This document shows positions 25,755 to 33,132 of a stretch of DNA of 64,000 nt, one piece after another (positions within the stretch are counted from its first letter, which is position 1; each line of letters begins with the position of its first letter). Source of the DNA: Paenalcaligenes sp052103955 (GTDB lineage: Bacteria > Pseudomonadota > Gammaproteobacteria > Burkholderiales > Burkholderiaceae_B). The notes beneath the pieces are model-generated. The model had not been told where the DNA came from and searched no databases. It was given only the letters and a program-made list of their open reading frames with translations. The DNA is taken from contig JBQELO010000011.1 in NCBI GenBank assembly GCA_052103955.1, positions 1 through 64,000 of the forward strand, given 5' to 3'. A program made the translations under genes and the position numbers.

Positions 25755-26699
25755 TTAGAAGTAGCGTTTCTTCTGGAAGAACAATGCCACCACTCCGCTA
25801 ATCACCACCATGCTAATAATGATGGCCGTAAACGCACCCGGCTCTTCCTGATAAGGCAAAGGCACGTTCATCCCGTAAATGCTGGCAATCAGCGTAGGGA
25901 TAGACAGCACAATCGTCACGGCAGTTAGCAGCTTCACAATGTGGCTAACGTTATTCTGAATAATGTTGCCGTACGCATCCATCACGTTATTTAGGTTGAT
26001 CTGGCTGATTTTGGTAATGGAGTACACCTGTTCAACCTCTACCAACGCCTCTTCAAACAACAGTCTGGCACGCGAATCCATAGGCAGAGGGTTGTCTTGC
26101 TGCATGCGGTTCATTACGTGCATGAGGTTTTTCAGGGCCGTGGTCAGGTAGATCAAACTTTCGTTCAGGTACAGCAAGGTGTATAGCTCTTGGTTGCGGT
26201 ACGACTTAGACAGTTCGTCTTCGGCTTTGCTAATAGACTCATCCAGTGTTTTACTGGCATCGGCAAACACGTGAGCCACCTGATTCAAGATGGCAAACAG
26301 GTTATAGCTTTGGTTGTGCTCATCCAAAACCAAGCCTTGCTGCACAAAGAAGTCTTTGTTGATAAAGCCGTTTTCCTTGCACACCGTTACCATGTGTCCA
26401 CCGGTAAGAATGATGCCAAATGGAATGGTTTTGTACTTCACATCGTCGTACAGATTTTTGACGGTAGGATCACTGTAAGGGATGTGCAGCATCAACAAGG
26501 TAGCGGGGCCACGGTGCTCGATGCGTGGGCGTTCGTCAGCATCTAGCGCATCATTTAAGAACTCAATGGGCAAGTTCAAGGTGGTGGCTACGTCGTGAAT
26601 CTCGTCTAACGTTGGGTTGGTCAATTGCACCCAGCTGTTTTGGCGAATTTTTTCAACTTTGGTGAGCTCGTTGTTACGGCTGCAGTAGATAGTTTTCAT
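25755..26699 (-). CDS. CorA-family magnesium transporter (third gene of triplet)
   Basis: The 314-residue protein has an N-terminal cytoplasmic domain, a long helix region (about residues 130-240) and two C-terminal membrane helices separated by the signature YGMN followed by the acidic loop VPLPYQEEPG. In CorA pentamers GMN lies at the outer pore mouth and selects hydrated Mg2+. It is the last of three paralogues on one strand, 42 bases after the second and just before a terminator. Upstream of the triplet is an M-box riboswitch. Confidence 0.9.
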   Translation of the reverse strand: MKTIYCSRNNELTKVEKIRQNSWVQLTNPTLDEIHDVATTLNLPIEFLNDALDADERPRIEHRGPATLLMLHIPYSDPTVKNLYDDVKYKTIPFGIILTGGHMVTVCKENGFINKDFFVQQGLVLDEHNQSYNLFAILNQVAHVFADASKTLDESISKAEDELSKSYRNQELYTLLYLNESLIYLTTALKNLMHVMNRMQQDNPLPMDSRARLLFEEALVEVEQVYSITKISQINLNNVMDAYGNIIQNNVSHIVKLLTAVTIVLSIPTLIASIYGMNVPLPYQEEPGAFTAIIISMVVISGVVALFFQKKRYF

Positions 26700-26741
26700 G
26701 ATGGTTTCTCGTGCGAAATGGGTTCCAAGGGCAGGGCGGTA

Positions 26742-27692
26742 TTAGAGGCGCAGGTACTTTTTCTTGTAGAACAGCACCACTAAGAAGGTGCTAATCAGCA
26801 CCATGGCAATACTGACCACTACTGTGGACATCCACTCTTCTTCATATGGCAAGGCCACGTTCATCGAGAAAATGCTGCCTATCATCGTGGGGATAATCAT
26901 CACGATGGTAAGCGTGGTAAGCATTTTCAGCACAGAGTTCAGGTTGTTGTGAATAATGGCGGCGTAAGCATCCATCAGGTTGCTTAGGCTTTCACGACGC
27001 ATCTCGGTAATCTCAGCCGATTGCTGAATGTCGATCAAGATATCGTTCAGACGTGTTTTTTCTTCGTCATGAATTTTGATATCCACACCTTCCATCAAGC
27101 GTTTGTACAAAATAGACATGGCGCTTAACGAGGTGGAAAAGTACACCAAACTTTTGTTTAGGTTGATCAGGCCAAACAGCTCGTTGTTGTGATACGAGGA
27201 TTTAATCTTTTTCTGTAGAGCACTGACTTGGTGATTGATCTGGTGCAAGCTGTGGTCAAAGGCTTGAGATACGGCTTTGAACAACAGCAAGCTGATGCGG
27301 GTTTTCATGAAAGACTGGTAGTCGCCGTATTTACCTTTGATTAGGTCAGCAATAAAGGGCAGTTTTTCACGGGCCACAATCACTAAGTTATCTTGCGTGT
27401 GGATCAGGCCAATAGGTGCGGTTTTGTAGGGTACGCCGTCTTTGGCGCTTTCTTCCGACACACGCACGGGGGCATTCACCACGATCAGCGATGCGTTGCT
27501 GGATTTTTCTATGCGTGGCAGCTCGTTCTTGTCCAGTGAGTCTTCAAAGAAATCCAGAGGGATATTCAGTGTTTTGGCTGTGCTTTGAATTTCTGCGGCC
27601 GTGGGGTTTTCCAAGTACACCAGACTGTTGTGGGTGATCTCGTTAACCGTGATGAGGGAGCCTTGGGCATCGCTTTTGTAAATGTGCAGCAT
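26742..27692 (-). CDS. CorA-family protein with SMN in place of GMN
   Basis: The 316-residue paralogue of the flanking CorA proteins has the same domain order. Its selectivity motif reads FSMN followed by VALPYEEEW, so the first glycine of GMN is serine. In characterised CorA proteins changes in GMN often damage Mg2+ transport. This copy may therefore differ in ion choice, act as an exporter, or form mixed pentamers with its neighbours. GGAG precedes ATG 27692. It begins 16 bases after the first paralogue ends. Confidence 0.87.
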   Translation of the reverse strand: MLHIYKSDAQGSLITVNEITHNSLVYLENPTAAEIQSTAKTLNIPLDFFEDSLDKNELPRIEKSSNASLIVVNAPVRVSEESAKDGVPYKTAPIGLIHTQDNLVIVAREKLPFIADLIKGKYGDYQSFMKTRISLLLFKAVSQAFDHSLHQINHQVSALQKKIKSSYHNNELFGLINLNKSLVYFSTSLSAMSILYKRLMEGVDIKIHDEEKTRLNDILIDIQQSAEITEMRRESLSNLMDAYAAIIHNNLNSVLKMLTTLTIVMIIPTMIGSIFSMNVALPYEEEWMSTVVVSIAMVLISTFLVVLFYKKKYLRL

Positions 27693-27708
27693 GGGTTTCT
27701 CCAGAAAC

Positions 27709-28638
27709 TTAGAGGATCCGACGGACCTTGAGGGTGACCACCAACAACGTGGCGATAATCAGGGCAATACCAGCGAGTGTTGCCAAGGCGTACGGTTCAT
27801 CCTGGAAAGGTAAAGGGATGTTCATGCCATAGATGCTGGCTAGTCCCATGGGGACGGCAGCGACGATGACATATACAGATAAATACTGAACCACCAAGCT
27901 CAGGTTGTTCTCGACAGCGGCTGAATACGCATCCATCAAGTTACTGAGGTTGATGTTATGAATCTCGGCCATGCTTTGTGCTTGTTCGGTTTCAATAATG
28001 GCATCCGTTAATAAAGCATGACTGGATTCATCAGAATAAAATTGCTTTCTAATTTGTATTTTTTTCAAAATATTTAAATTAGATTTAAGCGTGCTAGATA
28101 GAAGATTAAGATTTTTATTATTTTCAAGTAGATGGAATATTTGTTTATTTTGAATGGATGTTTTTAATCCATTTTCTATTTCTTCTACTTTGTTATTAAT
28201 TTCAGAAAGTGCTTCCACAAATTTGCGGGCACAGACTTTTAAAATGCTAAATAGTACGGCGTGCACACTGGTGTGGTTGCCTGTGCTATTGAAGGTGTTC
28301 AGCAGGTGGTGCAAGGACTGATTAGAGTCTTGTCCTAAGGTGGCAATGTGCTGGTCACGTACCAGAATAGTCAGGTATTCCATGTCAAACAGGCGCTTGG
28401 CATCGGGTGAGTTTTTCTTGGTAGCGGCAAGCGTGATAATCGTGGTGCCCTGATACTCCATAGCCAGTGGGCGGCAGGATGGACCCAACTGTTTTTGCAG
28501 GGTCTTAATATCCAGAGAAAACGTGCTGGCCAGTGAACGCACCACGTCTTGCCCTGGGTTGACGTGGTGATCCCAGCTGACACGGCCAACGGCCTGATCA
28601 GCAGCATGTGCTGTAGGGGCTTGATAGAGCTTTAACAT
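27709..28638 (-). CDS. CorA-family magnesium transporter (first gene of triplet)
   Basis: A protein of about 309 residues with the canonical YGMN and the acidic loop IPLPFQDEPYA between the two C-terminal helices. ATG 28638 (MLKLYQAPTAHA) is chosen for AAGG eight bases upstream; an in-frame ATG seven codons earlier is less well placed. The segment around residues 140-210, rich in N, K and I (LSEINNKVEEIENGLKTSI and following), is encoded by conspicuously AT-rich DNA (28020-28215), unlike the rest of the gene. Confidence 0.9.
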   Translation of the reverse strand: MLKLYQAPTAHAADQAVGRVSWDHHVNPGQDVVRSLASTFSLDIKTLQKQLGPSCRPLAMEYQGTTIITLAATKKNSPDAKRLFDMEYLTILVRDQHIATLGQDSNQSLHHLLNTFNSTGNHTSVHAVLFSILKVCARKFVEALSEINNKVEEIENGLKTSIQNKQIFHLLENNKNLNLLSSTLKSNLNILKKIQIRKQFYSDESSHALLTDAIIETEQAQSMAEIHNINLSNLMDAYSAAVENNLSLVVQYLSVYVIVAAVPMGLASIYGMNIPLPFQDEPYALATLAGIALIIATLLVVTLKVRRIL

Positions 28639-28673
28639 GTAAAACACCTTGCTGTGCATGGGGTTTATCGGCT

Positions 28674-28722
28674 CATCCAGAGGATGACACCGTAACGGTG
28701 TCCATTAGTTTGGGGAACTAAC
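28674..28722 (-). repeat. Run of hairpins in the corA leader
   Basis: Three consecutive dyads stand before the first corA gene: CATCC/GGATG (28674-28686), GACACCG/CGGTGTC (28685-28701) and TTAGTTT/AACTAA (28705-28721). None has a following T-run on the minus strand, so they are not simple intrinsic terminators. They may fold as an expression platform or stabilise the mRNA. Confidence 0.45.
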
Positions 28723-28803
28723 AGGCAATGAAAACACGCCTCTCCAGAATGGGGCCGTGCTTTCGCAAGGTGTGGCCAGAATAGGCGAGTCACCGTTGTT
28801 CAT
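28705..28803 (-). CDS. Possible 32-codon leader peptide of the corA operon
   Basis: An ATG at 28803 opens a 32-codon frame inside the M-box mRNA, between the aptamer and corA. The peptide MNNGDSPILATPCESTAPF (and 13 more residues) contains five prolines. Proline-rich leader peptides (mgtL) and other leader ORFs (corL) are known to couple Mg2+ to expression in Salmonella. Here the ribosome-binding site is weak, so coding is uncertain; the position is what makes it interesting. Confidence 0.3.
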   Translation of the reverse strand: MNNGDSPILATPCESTAPFWRGVFSLPVSSPN

Positions 28804-28810
28804 GCACCAG

Positions 28811-28840
28811 ATTGGCAGCACACAAAAGCAGGCTGCCAAT
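28811..28840 (-). promoter_or_regulatory. Hairpin directly after the M-box aptamer
   Basis: ATTGGCAGC (28811-28819) and GCTGCCAAT (28832-28840) form a perfect 9-bp stem immediately 3' of the riboswitch aptamer on the RNA. Lacking a T-run, it is probably part of an expression platform acting through Rho or translation rather than an intrinsic terminator. Confidence 0.5.
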
Positions 28841-28849
28841 GCACCCCAA

Positions 28850-29004
28850 ATCATTGAGCTTTAGCACTGTACGGCATAAGGGACTAAACCCTAGCTACGT
28901 TATAAACCACCTTAGGTCGATGGTTTCTGTTCAAACCCATTGGCGTCTTTGGACGTTTCTGGGCAGTAGCCTTTCTCCGTACAGGAGCCTTACCTAACGA
29001 GGTC
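28850..29004 (-). promoter_or_regulatory. M-box (ykoK) magnesium riboswitch
   Basis: Read on the minus strand, the conserved M-box core appears in order: GTTAGGTAAGGCTCCTGTA near 29000, then CTACTGCCCAGAAACGTCC, then AAAGACGCCAATGGGT, AACAGAAACCATCGACCTAA and, at the 3' side, CCGTACAGTGCTAAAGCTC (ending near 28856). These match the Bacillus mgtE leader almost base for base at the invariant positions. M-box RNAs fold around several Mg2+ ions and lower expression of Mg2+ importers when Mg2+ is plentiful. It precedes three corA genes. Confidence 0.95.
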
Positions 29005-29024
29005 TGGTCTGTATCGACTTCATA

Positions 29025-29030
29025 AGTATA
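29025..29030 (-). promoter_or_regulatory. Possible -10 box for the M-box/corA transcript
   Basis: On the minus strand TATACT reads from 29030 to 29025, about 20 bases before the first conserved M-box residue, which would place the start site at the expected spot. No good -35 hexamer is visible. Confidence 0.4.
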
Positions 29031-29183
29031 AGACGGCTTTTTTTTATAATACAGATGCTAGGCTTTGTATTTGGTATAGGATGAATATCCTTTGGTATAT
29101 TTTGATTTTTATTATTAATTAATTTAAAAATACCATACCATGATTCTTATTATCTTTGTTAATTATGATTTCGTTTTTCTGAT

Positions 29184-29210
29184 GGTATTCATCAGTGCCA
29201 CTGATGATGC
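29184..29210 (-). terminator. Hairpin after umuC
   Basis: A nearly perfect dyad centred on CATCAGTG/CACTGATG (29190-29206) directly follows the umuC stop and extends outward through GGTATT/GATGCC with a bulge. No T-run follows on the minus strand, so it is a weak candidate terminator. The AT-rich stretch 29030-29180 downstream of it holds no gene I can support. Confidence 0.4.
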
Positions 29211-29211
29211 C

Positions 29212-30516
29212 TTAGTGCCAGACCTCAATCAGTTGATCCCAATCGGTAGTTCGGTATGGGGATAATCGACGTTGTAGGGAATGCCATTTGGCAGTGGGGT
29301 CATGTAAGGTGCTGCCTAGTTGCACAGTGTGGTGCCCAAACTTCGCATTTAATAGGTCTATGGTTTGCATCACAGGGTCAGCAGTAGTAGCAGTATCAAA
29401 CACGTCATCAAATAATGAACCTTGCTGTGGTGATTGCTGACTGGGGTGAATATCCATAAGGCAAACCCCTGCTTTGGTGTAGGGCATGTCAGGTTTGAAA
29501 AACTGCTTCACCCCTAGTTCGGCGTGAGTCAGTAATACCGATGTGCTTTGTGTTGGGCGCGACAAGCTAAGGGTAGCAACCCCGGCATGTTGTGCTGTGC
29601 TTCTAAAGGGACTGGTGCGGGCAAAGACATGCAGTACCCCGGCAAGCGATTGCTGTGCTCGTAGTTTCTCAGCGGCTTCACTGGTAAAACTGGCTATGGC
29701 TGGCCATAGTTCGTGCAATTGCGTCACGGCTTGCCCAAAACTGCGTGATACCAGTAACTGCTGACGGGGTTCGGGTAGCTGATCTAGTTCTAGGCAGGAA
29801 ATACCGCGTAGCTCTTGTACCGTTTTAGCCAACACAATAGAAAACCGACGTTGGATCATGGCGAGGTCAGACTGCGCTAAATCGGCGGCGGTATGAATAC
29901 GTAATGCATGCAGTTGTGGTGCCAAGCGGCGACCCACACCCCAAATGTCCGCCACGGGTACATGGCGAATGGCACGTAATAAGGCGGGTTGGCTAAGCCC
30001 ACTTAAATCACATACGCCTTCAAGCTTAGGTAGGCGTTTGGCAAAATAATTAGCTACCTTTGCTAAGGTTTTGCTGCTGCCTATGCCTACACAAGTAGGA
30101 ATGCCTACCCATTGACGTACGCGTTGGCGTAGTGCTTGCGCGATGCTTCTACCGCTATCGGGTAGGCCGGTTAGGTCTAAAAAGCTTTCATCTATAGAGT
30201 AGATTTCTTGGTGTGGCGAGAATTGCCCAATCACACTCATCATACGGTCGCTTAAATCGCCATACAGTGGAAAGTTTGCCGATAGGGCAATCAGGCCTTG
30301 TTGTTGGGCAAGGTGCTGTATTTGGTACCAGGGGGCGCCCATACGTATGCCCAGTGCTTTGGCCTCTTGGGTGCGTGCAATAGCACAGCCATCATTGTTA
30401 GACAGCACTACTACAGGCTTGTTTTCGTAGGCAGGGTTCATTGCCCGTTCGCACGAGCAATAAAAGCTGTTGCCGTCGATAAGGGCTATACGGGTAGCAG
30501 GTTTTTCAGCACCCAT
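29212..30516 (-). CDS. umuC: DNA polymerase V catalytic subunit UmuC
   Basis: A Y-family translesion polymerase of 434 residues. Palm motifs are IALIDGNSFYCSCERAMNPAYENKPVVVLSNNDGC at the N-terminus and YSIDESFLDLTGL (catalytic acidic pair in SIDES); the HhH thumb and little finger follow, with the UmuC-type C-terminal tail. ATG 30516 has GGGAG seven bases upstream and lies within the end of umuD (31-base overlap), indicating translational coupling. It is induced with umuD from an SOS promoter. Confidence 0.94.
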   Translation of the reverse strand: MGAEKPATRIALIDGNSFYCSCERAMNPAYENKPVVVLSNNDGCAIARTQEAKALGIRMGAPWYQIQHLAQQQGLIALSANFPLYGDLSDRMMSVIGQFSPHQEIYSIDESFLDLTGLPDSGRSIAQALRQRVRQWVGIPTCVGIGSSKTLAKVANYFAKRLPKLEGVCDLSGLSQPALLRAIRHVPVADIWGVGRRLAPQLHALRIHTAADLAQSDLAMIQRRFSIVLAKTVQELRGISCLELDQLPEPRQQLLVSRSFGQAVTQLHELWPAIASFTSEAAEKLRAQQSLAGVLHVFARTSPFRSTAQHAGVATLSLSRPTQSTSVLLTHAELGVKQFFKPDMPYTKAGVCLMDIHPSQQSPQQGSLFDDVFDTATTADPVMQTIDLLNAKFGHHTVQLGSTLHDPTAKWHSLQRRLSPYRTTDWDQLIEVWH

Positions 30517-30911
30517 GTGACCACTCCCCACACGACTAATTCTTGTCCCTCTTTGAAAACCAAATCGGCAAACTGCGGGTTAGCCGCTTGCAATTTGATT
30601 TCCCCCGCCTGTTGATACAAACGTTTGATGGTGTAATCCCCATCTACTACTGCCAGCACAATACGTCCATGCTTAGGGGGTAGCGATCGATCTACCACTA
30701 CATGATCGCCTTCCTCTATGCCAGCATCGCGCATAGAAGGGCCGCGTACACGTACGACATAACTGGCTTCAGGTTGGTGAATGAGCAGGTCGTTAAGGTC
30801 TAGGCGTTTGTGTTGTTGGGCTTGTGCAGGACTGGGGAAACCACATTGTATGGAAGCTTCCAGTGCGCCTAGCAGCACGGGGGTAGCCTGTAGTGGACGT
30901 GGCGTTTGCAT
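30486..30911 (-). CDS. umuD: SOS mutagenesis protein UmuD
   Basis: A 141-residue LexA-like S24 autoprotease. The cleavage region is CGFPSPAQ (Cys-Gly bond), the catalytic serine is in GPSMRDAGI and the catalytic lysine in DGDYTIKRLY. RecA filaments trigger self-cleavage, and UmuD'2C forms Pol V. ATG 30911 (MQTPRPLQATP) is chosen because the upstream codons would run across the LexA box. Confidence 0.94.
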   Translation of the reverse strand: MQTPRPLQATPVLLGALEASIQCGFPSPAQAQQHKRLDLNDLLIHQPEASYVVRVRGPSMRDAGIEEGDHVVVDRSLPPKHGRIVLAVVDGDYTIKRLYQQAGEIKLQAANPQFADLVFKEGQELVVWGVVTWVLKNLLPV

Positions 30912-30921
30912 GGTAATTTGA

Positions 30922-30937
30922 CTGTATAAATAAACAG
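30922..30937 (-). promoter_or_regulatory. LexA (SOS) box of umuDC
   Basis: CTGTATAAATAAACAG matches the proteobacterial consensus CTGT-N8-ACAG exactly, 11 bases before the umuD start. It lies within a larger dyad (GTATAAATA / TATTTATAC, 30924-30949) that also offers -10-like TATA sequences. Confidence 0.9.
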
Positions 30938-30996
30938 TGTATTTATACCATATTGAAACCGCGCTTTGCGCAAGAATGAAAAAGTGATTTAATAAG

Positions 30997-31012
30997 TAGA
31001 CCAATTAGTCTA
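30997..31012. promoter_or_regulatory. TetR-type operator upstream of tetR
   Basis: TAGAC-caatta-GTCTA is a perfect 5-bp dyad 27 bases before the regulator start. The sequence GACCAATTAGTCTA is repeated with two changes (GACTAATCAGTCTA) in the promoter region of the efflux operon at 35651-35664. Confidence 0.7.
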
Positions 31013-31039
31013 TTTTTAAATTAAGGAGGTGAATGAAGT

Positions 31040-31648
31040 ATGAGCAGCAAACCGTTAACCGATAAACAGCGTGCCAAACGTAAGGAAATTGTTGAGGCCG
31101 CTATGGTGTGTTTTTCCCAAAAGGGGTTTCATGCCACGTCCACTGCTGAGATCTGTAAGGAAGTGGGGATGAGCCCAGGTAACGTGTTTCATTACTTCGC
31201 CACCAAGGACGAGATCATCCAAGAAATCGCCAAAGAAGATAGAGAACTGCTTACCGAGATTTTTGAGCGCTGTTCCACTGAAAAAACAGTAGTGGATTCT
31301 ATAGTGCAGATTATTCGCACCATTATTGATGTGATGAATCACGACCCTATTTCGGCGCGTTTAAGCCTAGAAGTAGGTGCCGAAGCGGCTCGCAACCCCG
31401 AGGTCATGTCCATCTTTCTGGAAAATGAAGACTTCAACAAACAAAAATTAACCCAGTTAATAGAGCAGGGCATGAAAAACGGGGAAATAGATCTAGAGCT
31501 AGAACCTGAAGCCACCGCTACATGGTTGCTCATGTTAGGCGATGGCGTCTTGGGGCGCAGCATTATGCAGCCTGGCTTTAAGTGGGAAGCGCAGCTGGAT
31601 ATCCTAGAGAAAATGATACGTAAAGCCTTGCGGCCAGAGCCCGCCTAA
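31040..31648 (+). CDS. TetR-family regulator
   Basis: The 202-residue protein has an N-terminal TetR helix-turn-helix (EIVEAAMVCFSQKGFHATSTAEICKEVGMSPGNVFHYFATKDEI) and a helical ligand domain. It has a near-perfect ribosome-binding site, AAGGAGGTGA, 8 bases before ATG 31040. Its upstream operator recurs between the NodT gene and the RND operon 4.6 kb away, so it is probably the repressor of that efflux system. It is divergent from umuD and convergent with the next gene, four bases away. Confidence 0.88.
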   Translation: MSSKPLTDKQRAKRKEIVEAAMVCFSQKGFHATSTAEICKEVGMSPGNVFHYFATKDEIIQEIAKEDRELLTEIFERCSTEKTVVDSIVQIIRTIIDVMNHDPISARLSLEVGAEAARNPEVMSIFLENEDFNKQKLTQLIEQGMKNGEIDLELEPEATATWLLMLGDGVLGRSIMQPGFKWEAQLDILEKMIRKALRPEPA

Positions 31649-31652
31649 ATTT

Positions 31653-32330
31653 TTAGGTGGTGGGGCTATGTGAGGTTCGTAGTCCTGCTGCTTGCCATGC
31701 GGTATAGCCGGCAGGCAATCGTGTGGCCAGTAAACCATTAACGTGCAACATGTTGACGGCTTCTTCTGAGAGCAAACAGTAAGGGCCTTTGCAGTACGCA
31801 ACAATGGTTTTTTGAGTAGGGAGTTCGTGCAGCCTAGTTTGCAAGGTAGCCATAGGGATATGCAGGGCTCCGGGTATATGGCCTGCATGGAATTCATCGT
31901 CTGGGCGTACATCGAGCAGCACTACGCTGTCATTGTGTATGTGTGCCAGCAGTTCTTCTATAGACAAACCATCTAAACGTTCACGTTGGTGTTGATGGTC
32001 GGTGAGCAACGCGTGAATTTGACCGTGTTGGAAGGCGAGATACTGCTGCAGACTGCTCAAAATAGCGTGCACGGGGCCAGCGCTCGCACGGTAGTAAATG
32101 TATTTACCGTCGCGTCGGGCTTGCACCATATCTGCACGTTTTAGGTTTTGTAGGTGCTGAGATGTATTGGCTATAGATAAACCGCTGTACTCGGCTAATT
32201 GCTCTACTGAATATTCTTCGTGTTGCAGCAGCACTAGCAAAGCAAGGCGGTGTTCGTTTGCCAATGTGCGGGCAATATCAGCCAAAGCCCCTATAGAGGG
32301 GTTATCCAAGGGTTGGCAGACAATAGTCAT
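31653..32330 (-). CDS. ArsR-type HTH fused to rhodanese domain
   Basis: The 225-residue protein has an ArsR-like winged helix (ANEHRLALLVLLQHEEYSVEQLAEYSGLSIANTSQHLQNL, then the wing RRDGKYIYYRAS) followed by a rhodanese domain (VVLLDVRPDDEFHAGHIPGALHIPM). The active-site loop is AYCKGPYCLLS, so the catalytic cysteine is present. Such fusions are known in proteobacteria and may sense sulfur or redox state, but the target is unknown. ATG 32330 is chosen over TTG 32351; neither has a strong Shine-Dalgarno. Confidence 0.87.
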   Translation of the reverse strand: MTIVCQPLDNPSIGALADIARTLANEHRLALLVLLQHEEYSVEQLAEYSGLSIANTSQHLQNLKRADMVQARRDGKYIYYRASAGPVHAILSSLQQYLAFQHGQIHALLTDHQHQRERLDGLSIEELLAHIHNDSVVLLDVRPDDEFHAGHIPGALHIPMATLQTRLHELPTQKTIVAYCKGPYCLLSEEAVNMLHVNGLLATRLPAGYTAWQAAGLRTSHSPTT

Positions 32331-32371
32331 AAGCAGAGCGTAAAGATTCAACGAATTAATTGATTATACAA

Positions 32372-33010
32372 ATGCTGGGGAAAAGCGTGAATGAAGATGA
32401 CGTAACACGTAGTATGTGGACGCAAGATGAAAAACAAGCCATCACTACCTTTGCCGAGGGAGACCCCACAGAAAACCCGTGGGTGGTAGGTAAACCGCGC
32501 ATAGAGCAAATGGATGTGTTGCCGTATGACCCCTTATGGGCTGTGCGCTATCAGCATGAACACGACCGTATTCAACAGGCACTAGGAGCGACAGCGTTGA
32601 GTATTGTGCATGTGGGTTCTACTGCTGTGCCAGGCTTACCCGCGAAACCCGTTATTGACATAGACCTGATTGTGGCATCTCCCTCGGACGAGGCCAGTTA
32701 TGTGCCTGCATTAGAAAAACTGGGCTATACACTGACTGTGCGTGAGCCATCGTGGTACCAGCATCGCATGTTGCGTCATGACGCACCACGGGTGAATTTG
32801 CATGTGTTTGCTCCCGGTTGTGCGGAACATATACGCCACCTGTTATTTAGGGACTGGTTGTGCCAGCATGAGGCCGATAGGCTGCGTTATGCCGCATCCA
32901 AGTTCAACGCGGCGGGCGTTACTAACAATGCGCAAGATTACAACCGTAGTAAACACGAGGTGGTGCAAGCCATTTATAAAGACTTGTTTAGCGCACATGG
33001 GTTGCGGTGA
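32372..33010 (+). CDS. GrpB/UPF0157 family nucleotidyltransferase-like protein
   Basis: The GrpB domain (about residues 40-205) has VLPYDPLWAVRYQHEHDRI, HVGSTAVPGLPAKPVIDIDLIV (the nucleotidyltransferase-like GS...DxD pattern) and HLHV-type NLHVFAPGCAEHIRHLLFRDWL near the middle. The N-terminal 35 residues are not part of the family. The start may be ATG 32372 or GTG 32387, which has GGGGA just upstream. Molecular function is not well defined for the family. It is divergent from the ArsR-rhodanese gene. Confidence 0.82.
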   Translation: MLGKSVNEDDVTRSMWTQDEKQAITTFAEGDPTENPWVVGKPRIEQMDVLPYDPLWAVRYQHEHDRIQQALGATALSIVHVGSTAVPGLPAKPVIDIDLIVASPSDEASYVPALEKLGYTLTVREPSWYQHRMLRHDAPRVNLHVFAPGCAEHIRHLLFRDWLCQHEADRLRYAASKFNAAGVTNNAQDYNRSKHEVVQAIYKDLFSAHGLR

Positions 33011-33021
33011 AGGGTATTTGT

Positions 33022-33040
33022 AGTGTGATGACACACTTTT
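33022..33040 (+). terminator. Weak terminator after the GrpB gene
   Basis: AGTGTG (33022-33027) pairs with CACACT (33032-33037) across a 4-base loop, followed by TTTT. Confidence 0.5.
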
Positions 33041-33132
33041 AGCCTACAGCAGAGGCATGGCCAGCGTGTACCATGCTTTATGTGTAGTGTAGTGGTGCGA
33101 GATTGAATGAATAACCTATAGGAGAGTAGGAC

